A stretch of 15,012 nt of DNA from JAWOJF01 sp046481785 (lineage in GTDB: Bacteria; Bacteroidota; Ignavibacteria; Ignavibacteriales; Ignavibacteriaceae), in assembly GCA_046481785.1 (NCBI GenBank), contig JAWOJF010000228.1, positions 1 to 15,012 on the forward strand, given 5' to 3'. Of this stretch, positions 1 through 6,839 are shown in pieces. The notes beneath the pieces were generated by a model. It was not told the DNA's origin and made no database searches. It saw nothing but the letters and a program-made list of their open reading frames with translations. Position 1 is the first letter of the stretch; each line of letters opens with the position of its first letter. A program made the position numbers and the translations under genes.

Positions 1-360
1 AACGTTTTTCATAGACAGGTCCCCAAGACACTGGAAAAAATATTCTTTATTTACAGCATCATCTACAGTCCATAATATCTGAGGAGGAGCAGTTTCCTGT
101 GTTGTACCAGGATCTGGGGCAGTTATCTGAAGATGCTCCCCCATTGGAATAACTATTAATCCTGAAAGTACATAATACCCATAAGATTCCAAATTAAAAA
201 TAGTACTAGACAATGTCCCTGAATTTATTGCCTGCTGAACAGCATTGTTTAAATTTCCCGAGGTACCAGCCACATCACTGGGAACATTTACAACAGTCTG
301 TGCGAATAACGATATTGGTAAAATTATCGTAATGCACAGTAGCTTGAAAAAATGACTCAT
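1..360 (-). CDS. Secreted protein of unknown function, N-terminal part (runs off the window)
   Basis: The first 120 codons are visible and the reading frame is open to base 1, so the gene is cut by the window edge. The product begins MSHFFKLLCITIILPISLFA and then Q: a short charged start, a hydrophobic core and an A-Q junction typical of a Sec signal peptide, so it is exported. The mature part has alternating short hydrophobic stretches (VVNVPSDVAG, ILWTVDDAV) that could open a beta-rich surface or beta-helix protein, but I do not recognise a family. Two ATGs are adjacent (360 and 363). ATG 360 is preferred because it lies 5 nt after a strong AAGGAGG site, against 2 nt for the other. It follows the TonB receptor by about 75 bp on the same strand, so it may be its outer-membrane partner, for example a surface glycan-binding protein. 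It does not resemble the start of SusD, and that role is inference only. Confidence 0.75.
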   Translation of the reverse strand, partial: MSHFFKLLCITIILPISLFAQTVVNVPSDVAGTSGNLNNAVQQAINSGTLSSTIFNLESYGYYVLSGLIVIPMGEHLQITAPDPGTTQETAPPQILWTVDDAVNKEYFFQCLGDLSMKNV

Positions 361-365
361 CATAG

Positions 366-372
366 CCTCCTT
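366..372 (-). promoter_or_regulatory. Strong Shine-Dalgarno site deciding the start of the truncated secreted protein
   Basis: AAGGAGG on the minus strand with 5 nt before ATG 360. The alternative ATG at 363 would leave only 2 nt, which is too close. This supports the start at 360. Confidence 0.7.
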
Positions 373-390
373 ATTATTATTAATAAAATT

Positions 391-396
391 ATTATA
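391..396 (-). promoter_or_regulatory. Possible -10 box (TATAAT) for the truncated secreted protein
   Basis: A perfect TATAAT lies about 30 nt upstream of the start codon in the gap after the TonB receptor. There is no convincing -35 box (AGAATT at 17 bp spacing), and AT-rich spacers give such hexamers by chance. Co-transcription with the TonB receptor is equally likely. Confidence 0.2.
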
Positions 397-426
397 CAAC
401 ATTCTCTAATCAAAATTCTGGTTACA

Positions 427-447
427 GTTTAAAGTTTAAAGTTTAAA
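427..447. repeat. Three tandem copies of the heptamer GTTTAAA spanning the TonB receptor stop codon
   Basis: GTTTAAA occurs three times in direct succession (427-433, 434-440, 441-447). The receptor's last codons (for F, K, L and the TAA stop) fall inside it. Because 7 is not a multiple of 3, gaining or losing a copy between the last barrel residues and the stop could shift the C-terminus. As it stands, each copy supplies a stop soon in another frame. Confidence 0.85.
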
Positions 448-3400
448 CCTAACTCCAAGGTTAGCAGTTAAACCATAATTCTGCTCATTAGTAAAACCAC
501 CGATTGATTGCTGGGCTGAAGTATTTCTTTCAGCGTTAATATTGAATACATCGAGGTATATTTCAACTCCGTACCAAGGGAGAATTTGTCTTGCTGAGGC
601 ATCCATACGGAAATAATCCCTTGTAAAACCATCCTGCTCAGGAAAAGCACCTACATAGCTTACAGAGTTTCCCTGGAAAACAAATGATACACGGCATGAA
701 AAATCGCCGTAGTCAAAACCAACGTATGAATTTAATATATCATCGGGCTGATAAACCAGTCGTCCTGTTCTTACACTATCAAATACTTCCACAATATTTC
801 TTGGTGGCGGATTGGGATTTGCATAACTTCTGTCATTCCTGAATGGATATTTTGCTTCAGAAGACATATGGGTATAGTTAATACCTAAGACTACCCCATT
901 CAACGGGAATGGCAAGTACCATAGCCTGGTCTGCAAATCAAGTTCAACACCTTTTACAATTGCATCATATGGGCTGTTAAGATAAGTATAAATCAAGGCA
1001 CCATCTTTTGGGCGGGCACCAAGGATTTCAAAATCATTAGTAGTTTTAATTCCTGCAGGTGCATTTGGATGTAAAGTATATTGGGTATAGTAAGAGAAAT
1101 TTTCGATCGTTTTATAGAATCCGCCCACTGTTAGTAGACCTAATTCATTACTGTGAAAAGAAATAATAAGATCATGGTTAAAAGCTTTTGCCGTTACCAA
1201 TTCAGGATTACCTGCCCAAACATTATTCAGAGTATAATCCATTGTAATGCGTGGCGATAGCTGATGATAATCAGGACGTGCCAGAGTATTGGTATATGCA
1301 TAACGGATATCAATCCAGTCGAAAGGTTTATATCTTATCTGCACCATAGGGAGCCAGAATTCATTTTCCGGCGTAGATTTAACTGTATCAATAGTTTGCG
1401 TTACTGGATTACGGGCATCAACCATGTTGTAAACTTCATATTCCGAATTAACTTTTTCGTAACGGACACCACCAACTATCATGAAATCAAGAAAGTTAAC
1501 TTCAGACATTAAATAGCCAGCATAGTACTTTTCGCTGTACCTGTAATCATTAGCTAATGCCTGATAAGGGCCATGAAACCAACCACCCGGGTTTTGTCCC
1601 CCGCCCACCCCTACAAATTCAGGCGTAGAAGAAATAAAATCGACCATCTCTAAAGGAATTGTTGGATTAGGCATCCAATAGATACGTCCAAACCGGTCAT
1701 CTAAAAAGCTGTCTAAAAGATCACCATCGGTAGAAGTAAAGTTTGTAGCGGGGAATCGTGAACCGGGTAACTGAAGATTAAACCGGGATGCCAGAGAGTC
1801 CATCATAAAGTCTGTAAAGTCGTTACCCCCTCGTAAATCTGAGTATGGTGTTTCCTGATCATTGATATGATATTGATTATCATACTGGCCGCCTATTTTA
1901 AAGTATCCGGTTACATCCGACCCTATTTGTAACGGAAATTTAAGATCTGATTTATAGGATTGATTATTCTCCTTATACCTGGTACTATAGAGATTTACAG
2001 TAGATAAGAAAGTGCTAGCAGCACCGCCGCCGCCAGCTTCATATCTCTGATGATTTGTTAAGTTATCAGGAATTGTATTTTCCGGTACCGGAACCGATAT
2101 ACCACCGTTCTGGAAAAATTGAATATAGGGTGAGTTAGGTAAACTATTAAAGGAATAGGTATTTGCAAATTTCAAATCCATTTGTAAAAAATCGAAATCA
2201 TACTCGAACTGTATAGAATTGATCGCTGCATCAATATCATTAACTCCAGATCTATAATTAAAGTTTATATCGCCAACACGATAATCCAGAAATTGCCTGT
2301 AATCTTCATAATCCGAGCTTAAACGTGTAAACATATTAATAGATTTAATTGCACCTGCCGGTAATTTATAATCAAGAATCAGGTTTCCGCCGTATCTCTC
2401 TCTTGTTTCAAAGTGCCTTACCTGCTGAACACTTCTAACTTGGACTGGTCTGTAACCATTGGACCCTACTTCAGAACTTGGGATTATATAAACAGAAGTC
2501 ATATTGTCGGCATCACGGTCATAGCTTTCGATATTGCCAAGAAGATAAACTCCAAGGTTATCATCAAAGAATCGTTTGCTTATTGATGCTACACCCCTGT
2601 AGTTGCCGTAAGTTCCACTTTTCTGAGTATAACCCGACTGCCAGAGCACATCAAGGTGTAATTCAGGTGGGGCTTCCCTTAACTCCATGTTAACCGTACC
2701 ACCAATCGAATTTGCATTTAAGTCTGGGGTTAAAGATTTAAATACGGAAACGGTTTTCAGCATATATGGTGATATCATACTGATATCAACACTTCGGTCA
2801 TTACTTATTGAAGTTGATGGATCGTTGTTAGTAGCCTGAGATATTGCACCTATAGTTGTGCTACCAGTAGAGGCGAGTTTAAAGCCTTCAATCTCAACTG
2901 AATTATACTGCGGAGCTAAACCCCTGATTACTATTTTATTAGCCTCACCGGAACTTTGCAATGTAGAAATACCAGGAAGCCTTGATATTGTTTGAGCTGC
3001 GTTAAAATCAGGCAGTTCCTGAATTCTTGATTCTGAAACAACACTTGAAATTTTATCGGAAGATAATTGCTGGTTAATTGCCTGCAATTGACCTATGGCC
3101 TGTGCAGTAACCAGAACTTCTTCCCCTTCAACTATTGTGGATGAAAGTCCAAAATTTTGTTCCAGTGTACGACCTGCAGAAATGTTAATCTGAATTGTAT
3201 CAGCTATATAGCCTATATATGAAACTACAAGAATCTGCGGACCGGAAGGGATATTGCGTAAAACAAAATTTCCATCCAGGTCTGTGGCAGCTCCTATGCT
3301 TGTACCTCTAATTATAACATTGGCACCCGGGAGTTCTTCTTTTGTGCTTTTATCAGTAACAGTTCCCCTCAGTGAACCGGTACCCTGTGCTACAGTTGTT

Positions 3401-3468
3401 TGTACCATAAGAACTGTAAGTAACAAGCATACTGTTAATAATCTATAGAAAGAATATCCAAAGGACAT
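436..3468 (-). CDS. TonB-dependent outer-membrane receptor with N-terminal carboxypeptidase-regulatory-like domain (probable xylo-oligosaccharide importer)
   Basis: This receptor takes up substrate across the outer membrane using TonB/ExbBD energy. From ATG 3468 it has 1010 residues. Residues 1-28 are a Sec signal (MSFGYSFYRLLTVCLLLTVL...TTVAQ). About 32-108 are a carboxypeptidase-regulatory-like domain (GSLRGTVTDKSTKEELPGANV... TDLDGNFVLRNIPSG). A linker with VEGEEVLVTAQA near 113-122 may serve as the TonB box. About 135-265 form the plug (ELPDFNAAQTISRLPGIST, IVIRGLAPQYNSVEIEG), followed by a large beta-barrel ending in LGVRFKL. An open frame extends 15 codons upstream to an ATG at 3513, but those codons contain the Shine-Dalgarno site AGAGGAGG directly before ATG 3468, and that Met opens a clean signal peptide, so 3468 is chosen. 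No SusD-like gene follows in the visible part, so it is not a typical SusCD pair. The xylan-derived substrate is inferred from the neighbours. Confidence 0.92.
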   Translation of the reverse strand: MSFGYSFYRLLTVCLLLTVLMVQTTVAQGTGSLRGTVTDKSTKEELPGANVIIRGTSIGAATDLDGNFVLRNIPSGPQILVVSYIGYIADTIQINISAGRTLEQNFGLSSTIVEGEEVLVTAQAIGQLQAINQQLSSDKISSVVSESRIQELPDFNAAQTISRLPGISTLQSSGEANKIVIRGLAPQYNSVEIEGFKLASTGSTTIGAISQATNNDPSTSISNDRSVDISMISPYMLKTVSVFKSLTPDLNANSIGGTVNMELREAPPELHLDVLWQSGYTQKSGTYGNYRGVASISKRFFDDNLGVYLLGNIESYDRDADNMTSVYIIPSSEVGSNGYRPVQVRSVQQVRHFETRERYGGNLILDYKLPAGAIKSINMFTRLSSDYEDYRQFLDYRVGDINFNYRSGVNDIDAAINSIQFEYDFDFLQMDLKFANTYSFNSLPNSPYIQFFQNGGISVPVPENTIPDNLTNHQRYEAGGGGAASTFLSTVNLYSTRYKENNQSYKSDLKFPLQIGSDVTGYFKIGGQYDNQYHINDQETPYSDLRGGNDFTDFMMDSLASRFNLQLPGSRFPATNFTSTDGDLLDSFLDDRFGRIYWMPNPTIPLEMVDFISSTPEFVGVGGGQNPGGWFHGPYQALANDYRYSEKYYAGYLMSEVNFLDFMIVGGVRYEKVNSEYEVYNMVDARNPVTQTIDTVKSTPENEFWLPMVQIRYKPFDWIDIRYAYTNTLARPDYHQLSPRITMDYTLNNVWAGNPELVTAKAFNHDLIISFHSNELGLLTVGGFYKTIENFSYYTQYTLHPNAPAGIKTTNDFEILGARPKDGALIYTYLNSPYDAIVKGVELDLQTRLWYLPFPLNGVVLGINYTHMSSEAKYPFRNDRSYANPNPPPRNIVEVFDSVRTGRLVYQPDDILNSYVGFDYGDFSCRVSFVFQGNSVSYVGAFPEQDGFTRDYFRMDASARQILPWYGVEIYLDVFNINAERNTSAQQSIGGFTNEQNYGLTANLGVRFKL

Positions 3469-3472
3469 TTTT

Positions 3473-3478
3473 CCTCCT
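3473..3478 (-). promoter_or_regulatory. Shine-Dalgarno site deciding the TonB receptor start
   Basis: AGGAGG, within AGAGGAGGAAAAATG, with 4 nt before ATG 3468. It lies inside the longer open frame that begins at 3513, which argues against that upstream ATG. Confidence 0.75.
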
Positions 3479-3516
3479 CTTGATTGAATAATTGTATTAA
3501 AATTTTTTCTCAATTT

Positions 3517-3526
3517 GCACGCGTGC
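3517..3526. promoter_or_regulatory. Perfect palindrome GCACGCGTGC upstream of the TonB receptor (possible operator)
   Basis: A 10-bp perfect inverted repeat centred on CG, unusually GC-rich for this AT-rich spacer, about 49 bp before the receptor start codon. On the minus strand it is directly preceded by TATAAG, a possible -10 box, which would place the palindrome at the start of transcription. Central-CG palindromes are typical of LacI-family operators; the assignment is inference. Confidence 0.35.
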
Positions 3527-3628
3527 TTATACTTTTCATCGTTTGGCTTATTAAAATCTGCCCGCTTCTAAAGAACCTACCAGCAGTAATGAAGAATGCT
3601 GTCCAGGAATTAGAACAGAGTCTTTATA

Positions 3629-3657
3629 ATAATAACCCTTTATTCATCTAAAGTTAA
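3629..3657 (-). promoter_or_regulatory. Candidate sigma70-like promoter for the TonB receptor
   Basis: TTAACT (3652-3657) and TATTAT (3629-3634) with 17 bp between them, on the minus strand. Transcription would start near 3622, giving a leader of about 150 nt that includes the GCACGCGTGC palindrome. The -35 box is imperfect and the spacer is AT-rich, so this is tentative. TATAAG at 3526-3531 is an alternative -10 box. Confidence 0.3.
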
Positions 3658-3726
3658 TCAAGCACTATCAATCACCCGGATATTATCGTTTAAAAATTTT
3701 GCCTTGTCCGGCAGTACTTTTAACTA

Positions 3727-3852
3727 TTATATCTTCATTGTTGAATTAGGATGATTATGCGTTTTTGCAGCTTCTGATTTATGTAGTTCGAATGAGTGCG
3801 AGAATTTTCCCAATGCGGATTTTCGGATAAGGACCGGACAATAAAAACTCAA
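3727..3852 (-). CDS. Possible 41-residue small protein (doubtful)
   Basis: A TTG-initiated frame of 41 codons preceded by GGAGG (3860-3864) at 7 nt. The product starts MSFYCPVLIRKSALGKFSHS and is basic, with no membrane segment and no family I recognise. The ribosome site is the only positive evidence. The start is TTG rather than ATG and the length is within chance. It lies in the gap before the TonB receptor on the same strand. It could be a leader peptide or nothing at all. Confidence 0.15.
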   Translation of the reverse strand: MSFYCPVLIRKSALGKFSHSFELHKSEAAKTHNHPNSTMKI

Positions 3853-4027
3853 TCTTCTTCCTCCAAGAAAAATTTCGGTATTCTTTATTGGTTAGCCTAT
3901 GAAAACCTAAGATGCTTTATGTATAAGTCATCTTATCTGAAAAACCACTTTACACTCTATAAGAACAAAATACTTGCAGCTGTAAAAATTATTCTATGTT
4001 ATTATTTCACCTCCTAAAGTAATTTAC

Positions 4028-4062
4028 AAAAAATATTTCGTTTTTCTCAAATAGTTACGAAA
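4028..4062 (-). terminator. Weak terminator-like hairpin after the GH10 xylanase
   Basis: On the minus strand TTTCGT pairs with ACGAAA across a 15-nt loop, followed by TATTTTTTG. The stem is only 6 bp and AT-rich, but it lies within 50 bp of the xylanase stop and has a T-run in the right place. It would separate the xylose operon from the receptor transcript. Confidence 0.25.
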
Positions 4063-4073
4063 AATTACACTAT

Positions 4074-5228
4074 TTACATATTACTGTTCTGTTTTTTAAC
4101 CTGTTGAATAACCGCATCAAAAGCGGGTTTAGGTTCACCGTTTCTGTTGAATAACAACGGGTAGCTTGTCCGGCCGTAAACCGGCCAGTTATTCAGCCAT
4201 GATTCTTTATCTGTAACGCCCCAGAAAGTAACACGGCTAATTTTATCGCTGTTCTTTAAAAATACTTCAAATATTTCAGCATAGCGTTCTGCTAAAGCCT
4301 GTTGAACTGAATCGGGAAGCGCATCAGCATATGGATTTAGCTGTTCTTTTAGTTCAAAATTCCTTGTAACTTCTGCTCCCTGCTCACTGCTGGGCTGGGG
4401 CAGTACATCAATATCCAGTTCTGTAATCATAACATCCATACCAAGTTCGGCAAATGCTTTTATGGTACTGTCAATTTGTAATTTTGAGGGCCAGTTCATT
4501 TTAATGTGATGCTGCGTACCCACTCCTGAAATACGTATACCCTTTTCTTTTAAAGATTTCACCAATTTAACAGCACCATTTCGTTTAGGTTCATTTTCCA
4601 GTGAATAATCATTATAATATAATTCAGCTTCAGGATCAGCTTCATCTGCATATTGAAATGCTTTTTCTATAAAGTCTTCACCAATAATTTTAAGCCAGGG
4701 TGACTGGCGCAAAGAGCCGTCTTCATTTAGTGCTTCGTTAACTACGTCCCATCCCTTAATGCGCCCTTTATAGCGGCCAACAACAGTATATATATGATCC
4801 CGCATCCTGTTTAAAAGTGTATCACGGCTTACAGGGTCTCCGTTTTCATCTTCAAAAACCCAGCGGGGTGTCTGATTATGCCACACAAGTGTATGGCCGA
4901 TAATTACCATGTTGTTTTTTTCACCAAATTCAACAAAACGGTCAGGAGCTTCAAAAGAATATTCATCAGACTTGGGATGAATATTCATCCATTTCAGATG
5001 ATTCTCAGGAGTAATAGAATTAAAATGCTCTTTAATTAACCCGGCGCCTATTTCATCTTTTTCAAAAAAATGATCCTGATTTACAGCAGCGCCAATTAAA
5101 AAATGTTCTTTAAATGCATCTTTAAGCAAAGGTATTTCCTGAGCAAATGTGCTGAAATTTGCTGCAAAGAATAAAAGTAAAAAACCTGCCGGCCAAAAAA
5201 CCGGCATAAATATTAAATATCTTTTCAA
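4074..5228 (-). CDS. Secreted GH10 endo-1,4-beta-xylanase
   Basis: It cleaves internal beta-1,4-xylosidic bonds of xylan with retention. A single GH10 barrel fills the protein after the signal. Visible GH10 signatures are SITPENHLKW, GHTLVWHNQTP, the acid/base region WDVVNEAL (E165) and the nucleophile region ITELDID (E270), with FWGVTDKESW near the end; both catalytic glutamates are present. No carbohydrate-binding module and no lipobox are seen. Start choice: the frame is open to an ATG at 5285, which would overlap the symporter gene by 47 bp, lacks a ribosome site and gives an overlong n-region. TTG 5228, 10 bp after the symporter stop, gives the classic signal KRYLIFMPVFWPAGFLLLFF ending in ANFSTFAQ. 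ATG 5207 is also possible. The protein is about 384 residues and is exported to the periplasm or beyond. Tight coupling to the symporter indicates one operon. Confidence 0.93.
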   Translation of the reverse strand: MKRYLIFMPVFWPAGFLLLFFAANFSTFAQEIPLLKDAFKEHFLIGAAVNQDHFFEKDEIGAGLIKEHFNSITPENHLKWMNIHPKSDEYSFEAPDRFVEFGEKNNMVIIGHTLVWHNQTPRWVFEDENGDPVSRDTLLNRMRDHIYTVVGRYKGRIKGWDVVNEALNEDGSLRQSPWLKIIGEDFIEKAFQYADEADPEAELYYNDYSLENEPKRNGAVKLVKSLKEKGIRISGVGTQHHIKMNWPSKLQIDSTIKAFAELGMDVMITELDIDVLPQPSSEQGAEVTRNFELKEQLNPYADALPDSVQQALAERYAEIFEVFLKNSDKISRVTFWGVTDKESWLNNWPVYGRTSYPLLFNRNGEPKPAFDAVIQQVKKQNSNM

Positions 5229-5238
5229 CTCAGTCTTT

Positions 5239-6675
5239 TTATACTGTTTCAGTTGCAAATCCCTTTCGTCTTTCTGCAAGTTCATCTGTAATCTTTATTT
5301 CTAATTGTTTATTTATCGGGTAGAAGAACAGGCAAACCGCACATAAGAAAAATGTTATTGCCGGGAAGATGCTCATTGTCATAACAATACCGGTTACAGC
5401 CGATGCAGATTGTTCTACATTAGGTACATAACCGTAAATAGAAAGTATGTAACCTGTAATAGCACCGCCGAAACCTAAACCGGCTTTTAGCGCAAAAACT
5501 ATAGCTGAGAATACAATTCCTGTTGCACGTCTCCTGTTTTTCCATTCAGAAAAATCGGCTACATCGGCCATCATTGCCCACAGAAGCGGGATAGTAAAGC
5601 CGTATATAAACTGGCGGGCTACCTCCGTTAATACCATAAGAGTTACTTCAGTAGGTGGGATAACATAAAACAATGCACAGAAAATAGCAGTACCAATAAG
5701 TCCGGCAATAAACACATTCCTCTTGCCGAAAGCCATAGAAAGTTTCTTTGAGAAAAAGATTCCGATTATTGTTGCAACAGTACCTAAAACGTTAAATACA
5801 CTAAATGCAGTCGCATAATCGGCATGCGTAACATATCTCTCCCATAATGAAAGATTAGCAGCAGCTTCAACAGTTGCCTCGGCATTTTCAACAAAATACC
5901 GGAAATAATAGAATACAACACTGCCGCGCATTGCTAAGGTTATAAAAAGTATGAGCGTTAAGGCAAACATAACTATCCAGGGAACATTTTTGGTCAAATC
6001 CTTAAAATGTTCTTTTACAGTAGCCTTCTGTTCAGGATCCGGCTGTATACGTTCTTTGGTGGTAGCAAATGTTATAAAAAACATTACAACAGCAATGGCA
6101 GAAAAAATACCAATGGTATACTGGTAACCGACAGCACTGTCACCTTGCCCAAAATACTGAACCAGTGGAAGGGCAAACCCATAAACAATAAGCTGGGCAA
6201 TCATTGCACCAACAAACCTGTAAGAAGACAAACTTGTACGTTCACCCAGGTCGCCCGTCATAACTCCGCTAAGAGCAGAATAGGGCAGGTTGTTGGCAGA
6301 GTACACCATCATTAATATGATATAAGTAATGTAGGCGTATATTAATTTTCCGGCAGGATCAAAATCAGGAGTCATAAAAGTAAGAAAACCCATAATACCA
6401 AACGGAACTGCCGTCCATAAAATCCATGGGCGGAACTTACCCCATCTTGTCTTGGTTTTGTCGGCAATTACACCCATAAATGGGTCAAAAATAGCATCCC
6501 AAAATCTAACAACCACTAATAAGGTTCCGGCGGCGGCGGCGGTTATTCCAAATGTGTCTGTATAAAACGCAAGTTGGAACATCACCATGGTTTGAAAAAT
6601 AAAGTTAGCCGCACTATCGCCTAAAGCATAACCGACTTTTTCTTTAACAGAAAGTTTGCCTGTAGAAGTTTGCAC
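5239..6675 (-). CDS. GPH-family (MFS) sugar:cation symporter, probable xylo-oligosaccharide or xyloside importer
   Basis: This is an inner-membrane transporter of 478 residues with about 12 hydrophobic helices. The GPH (glycoside-pentoside-hexuronide) signature is clear: YALGDSAANF near 16-25, then RFWDAIFDPFMGVIADKT (57-74) with D60 and D64 in the positions of the MelB cation-site aspartates, then RWGKFRPW and a NNLPYSALSG stretch after helix 4. The start is GTG (plus-strand CAC at 6673-6675) after a weak GGGG site at 5 nt; no good ATG lies nearby. The next gene, the GH10 xylanase, begins immediately after or overlaps it. The upstream GH3 is signal-less, so the substrate is most likely a short xylo-oligosaccharide or xyloside that is cut inside the cell. 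Free xylose remains possible. The substrate is inferred from context only. Confidence 0.9.
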   Translation of the reverse strand: MQTSTGKLSVKEKVGYALGDSAANFIFQTMVMFQLAFYTDTFGITAAAAGTLLVVVRFWDAIFDPFMGVIADKTKTRWGKFRPWILWTAVPFGIMGFLTFMTPDFDPAGKLIYAYITYIILMMVYSANNLPYSALSGVMTGDLGERTSLSSYRFVGAMIAQLIVYGFALPLVQYFGQGDSAVGYQYTIGIFSAIAVVMFFITFATTKERIQPDPEQKATVKEHFKDLTKNVPWIVMFALTLILFITLAMRGSVVFYYFRYFVENAEATVEAAANLSLWERYVTHADYATAFSVFNVLGTVATIIGIFFSKKLSMAFGKRNVFIAGLIGTAIFCALFYVIPPTEVTLMVLTEVARQFIYGFTIPLLWAMMADVADFSEWKNRRRATGIVFSAIVFALKAGLGFGGAITGYILSIYGYVPNVEQSASAVTGIVMTMSIFPAITFFLCAVCLFFYPINKQLEIKITDELAERRKGFATETV

Positions 6676-6712
6676 TTTAACCCCAGAGATTATTAATTTA
6701 ATATTTTCAGCA

Positions 6713-6722
6713 TATCCGGATA
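6713..6722. promoter_or_regulatory. Palindrome TATCCGGATA upstream of the symporter (possible operator)
   Basis: A perfect 10-bp palindrome 38 bp before the GTG start. On the minus strand it lies just after TTGAGT (6722-6727), within the spacer of a weak promoter candidate whose -10 would be near 6698-6704. A repressor bound here would block that promoter. A second CCGG-centred palindrome lies 28 bp further upstream. Confidence 0.35.
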
Positions 6723-6739
6723 CTCAATATTTAATTTAG

Positions 6740-6751
6740 TAATCCGGATTA
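6740..6751. promoter_or_regulatory. Palindrome TAATCCGGATTA upstream of the symporter (possible operator)
   Basis: A perfect 12-bp palindrome sharing the core ATCCGGAT with the one at 6713-6722; the two centres are 28 bp apart. The pairing of two related palindromes in a 162-bp spacer between the GH3 and symporter genes suggests internal regulation of the operon at this point. Confidence 0.35.
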
Positions 6752-6815
6752 AATCCCAGGTCACAGATAGAAGATTTTTAACTCCCCTGTGTTATCACCT
6801 TTTTATCTTCTAATT

Positions 6816-6839
6816 AAGATAATGTTTTTATCTTTTTTT
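6816..6839 (+). other. AT-only hairpin at the 3' end of the GH3 gene
   Basis: AAGATAA and TTATCTT form a 7-bp stem with a 5-nt loop (6816-6834), followed on the plus strand by five T. It touches the GH3 stop codon (6838-6840). The T-run orientation would suit a plus-strand transcript, but no plus-strand gene ends here, so a terminator is doubtful. On the minus strand it may simply protect the 3' end of the GH3 message. Confidence 0.25.

Larger units (their letters stand above)
3514..4073. other. Long intergenic region between the GH10 xylanase and the TonB receptor
   Basis: About 560-600 bp without a convincing gene. In it I see a weak terminator-like hairpin next to the xylanase end (4028-4062), a perfect AGGAGGTGA with no start codon after it (4007-4015, minus), a tiny minus-strand frame with a good ribosome site (3727-3852), a promoter candidate (3629-3657) and the GCACGCGTGC palindrome. 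Frames on both strands are broken by stops and show no protein family I recognise. A 73-codon plus-strand frame at 3796-4017 lacks any ribosome site and has an uncharacteristic composition. The stretch may be mainly a leader and regulatory region for the receptor, or hold remnants of a lost small gene. Confidence 0.6.

Noticed and set aside
1264..2693. Plus-strand frames inside the TonB receptor
   Set aside because: They are shadows of the receptor gene with no ribosome sites or domains.
3796..4017. 73-codon plus-strand frame in the long gap
   Set aside because: No ribosome site, no recognisable family, composition unlike the neighbouring proteins, and it ends in the complement of a ribosome-site-like sequence.
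6528..6542. Five CGG repeats in the symporter gene
   Set aside because: In frame they encode a short alanine run in a membrane-helix region; this is ordinary for a transporter and too short to suggest a phase-variable tract.
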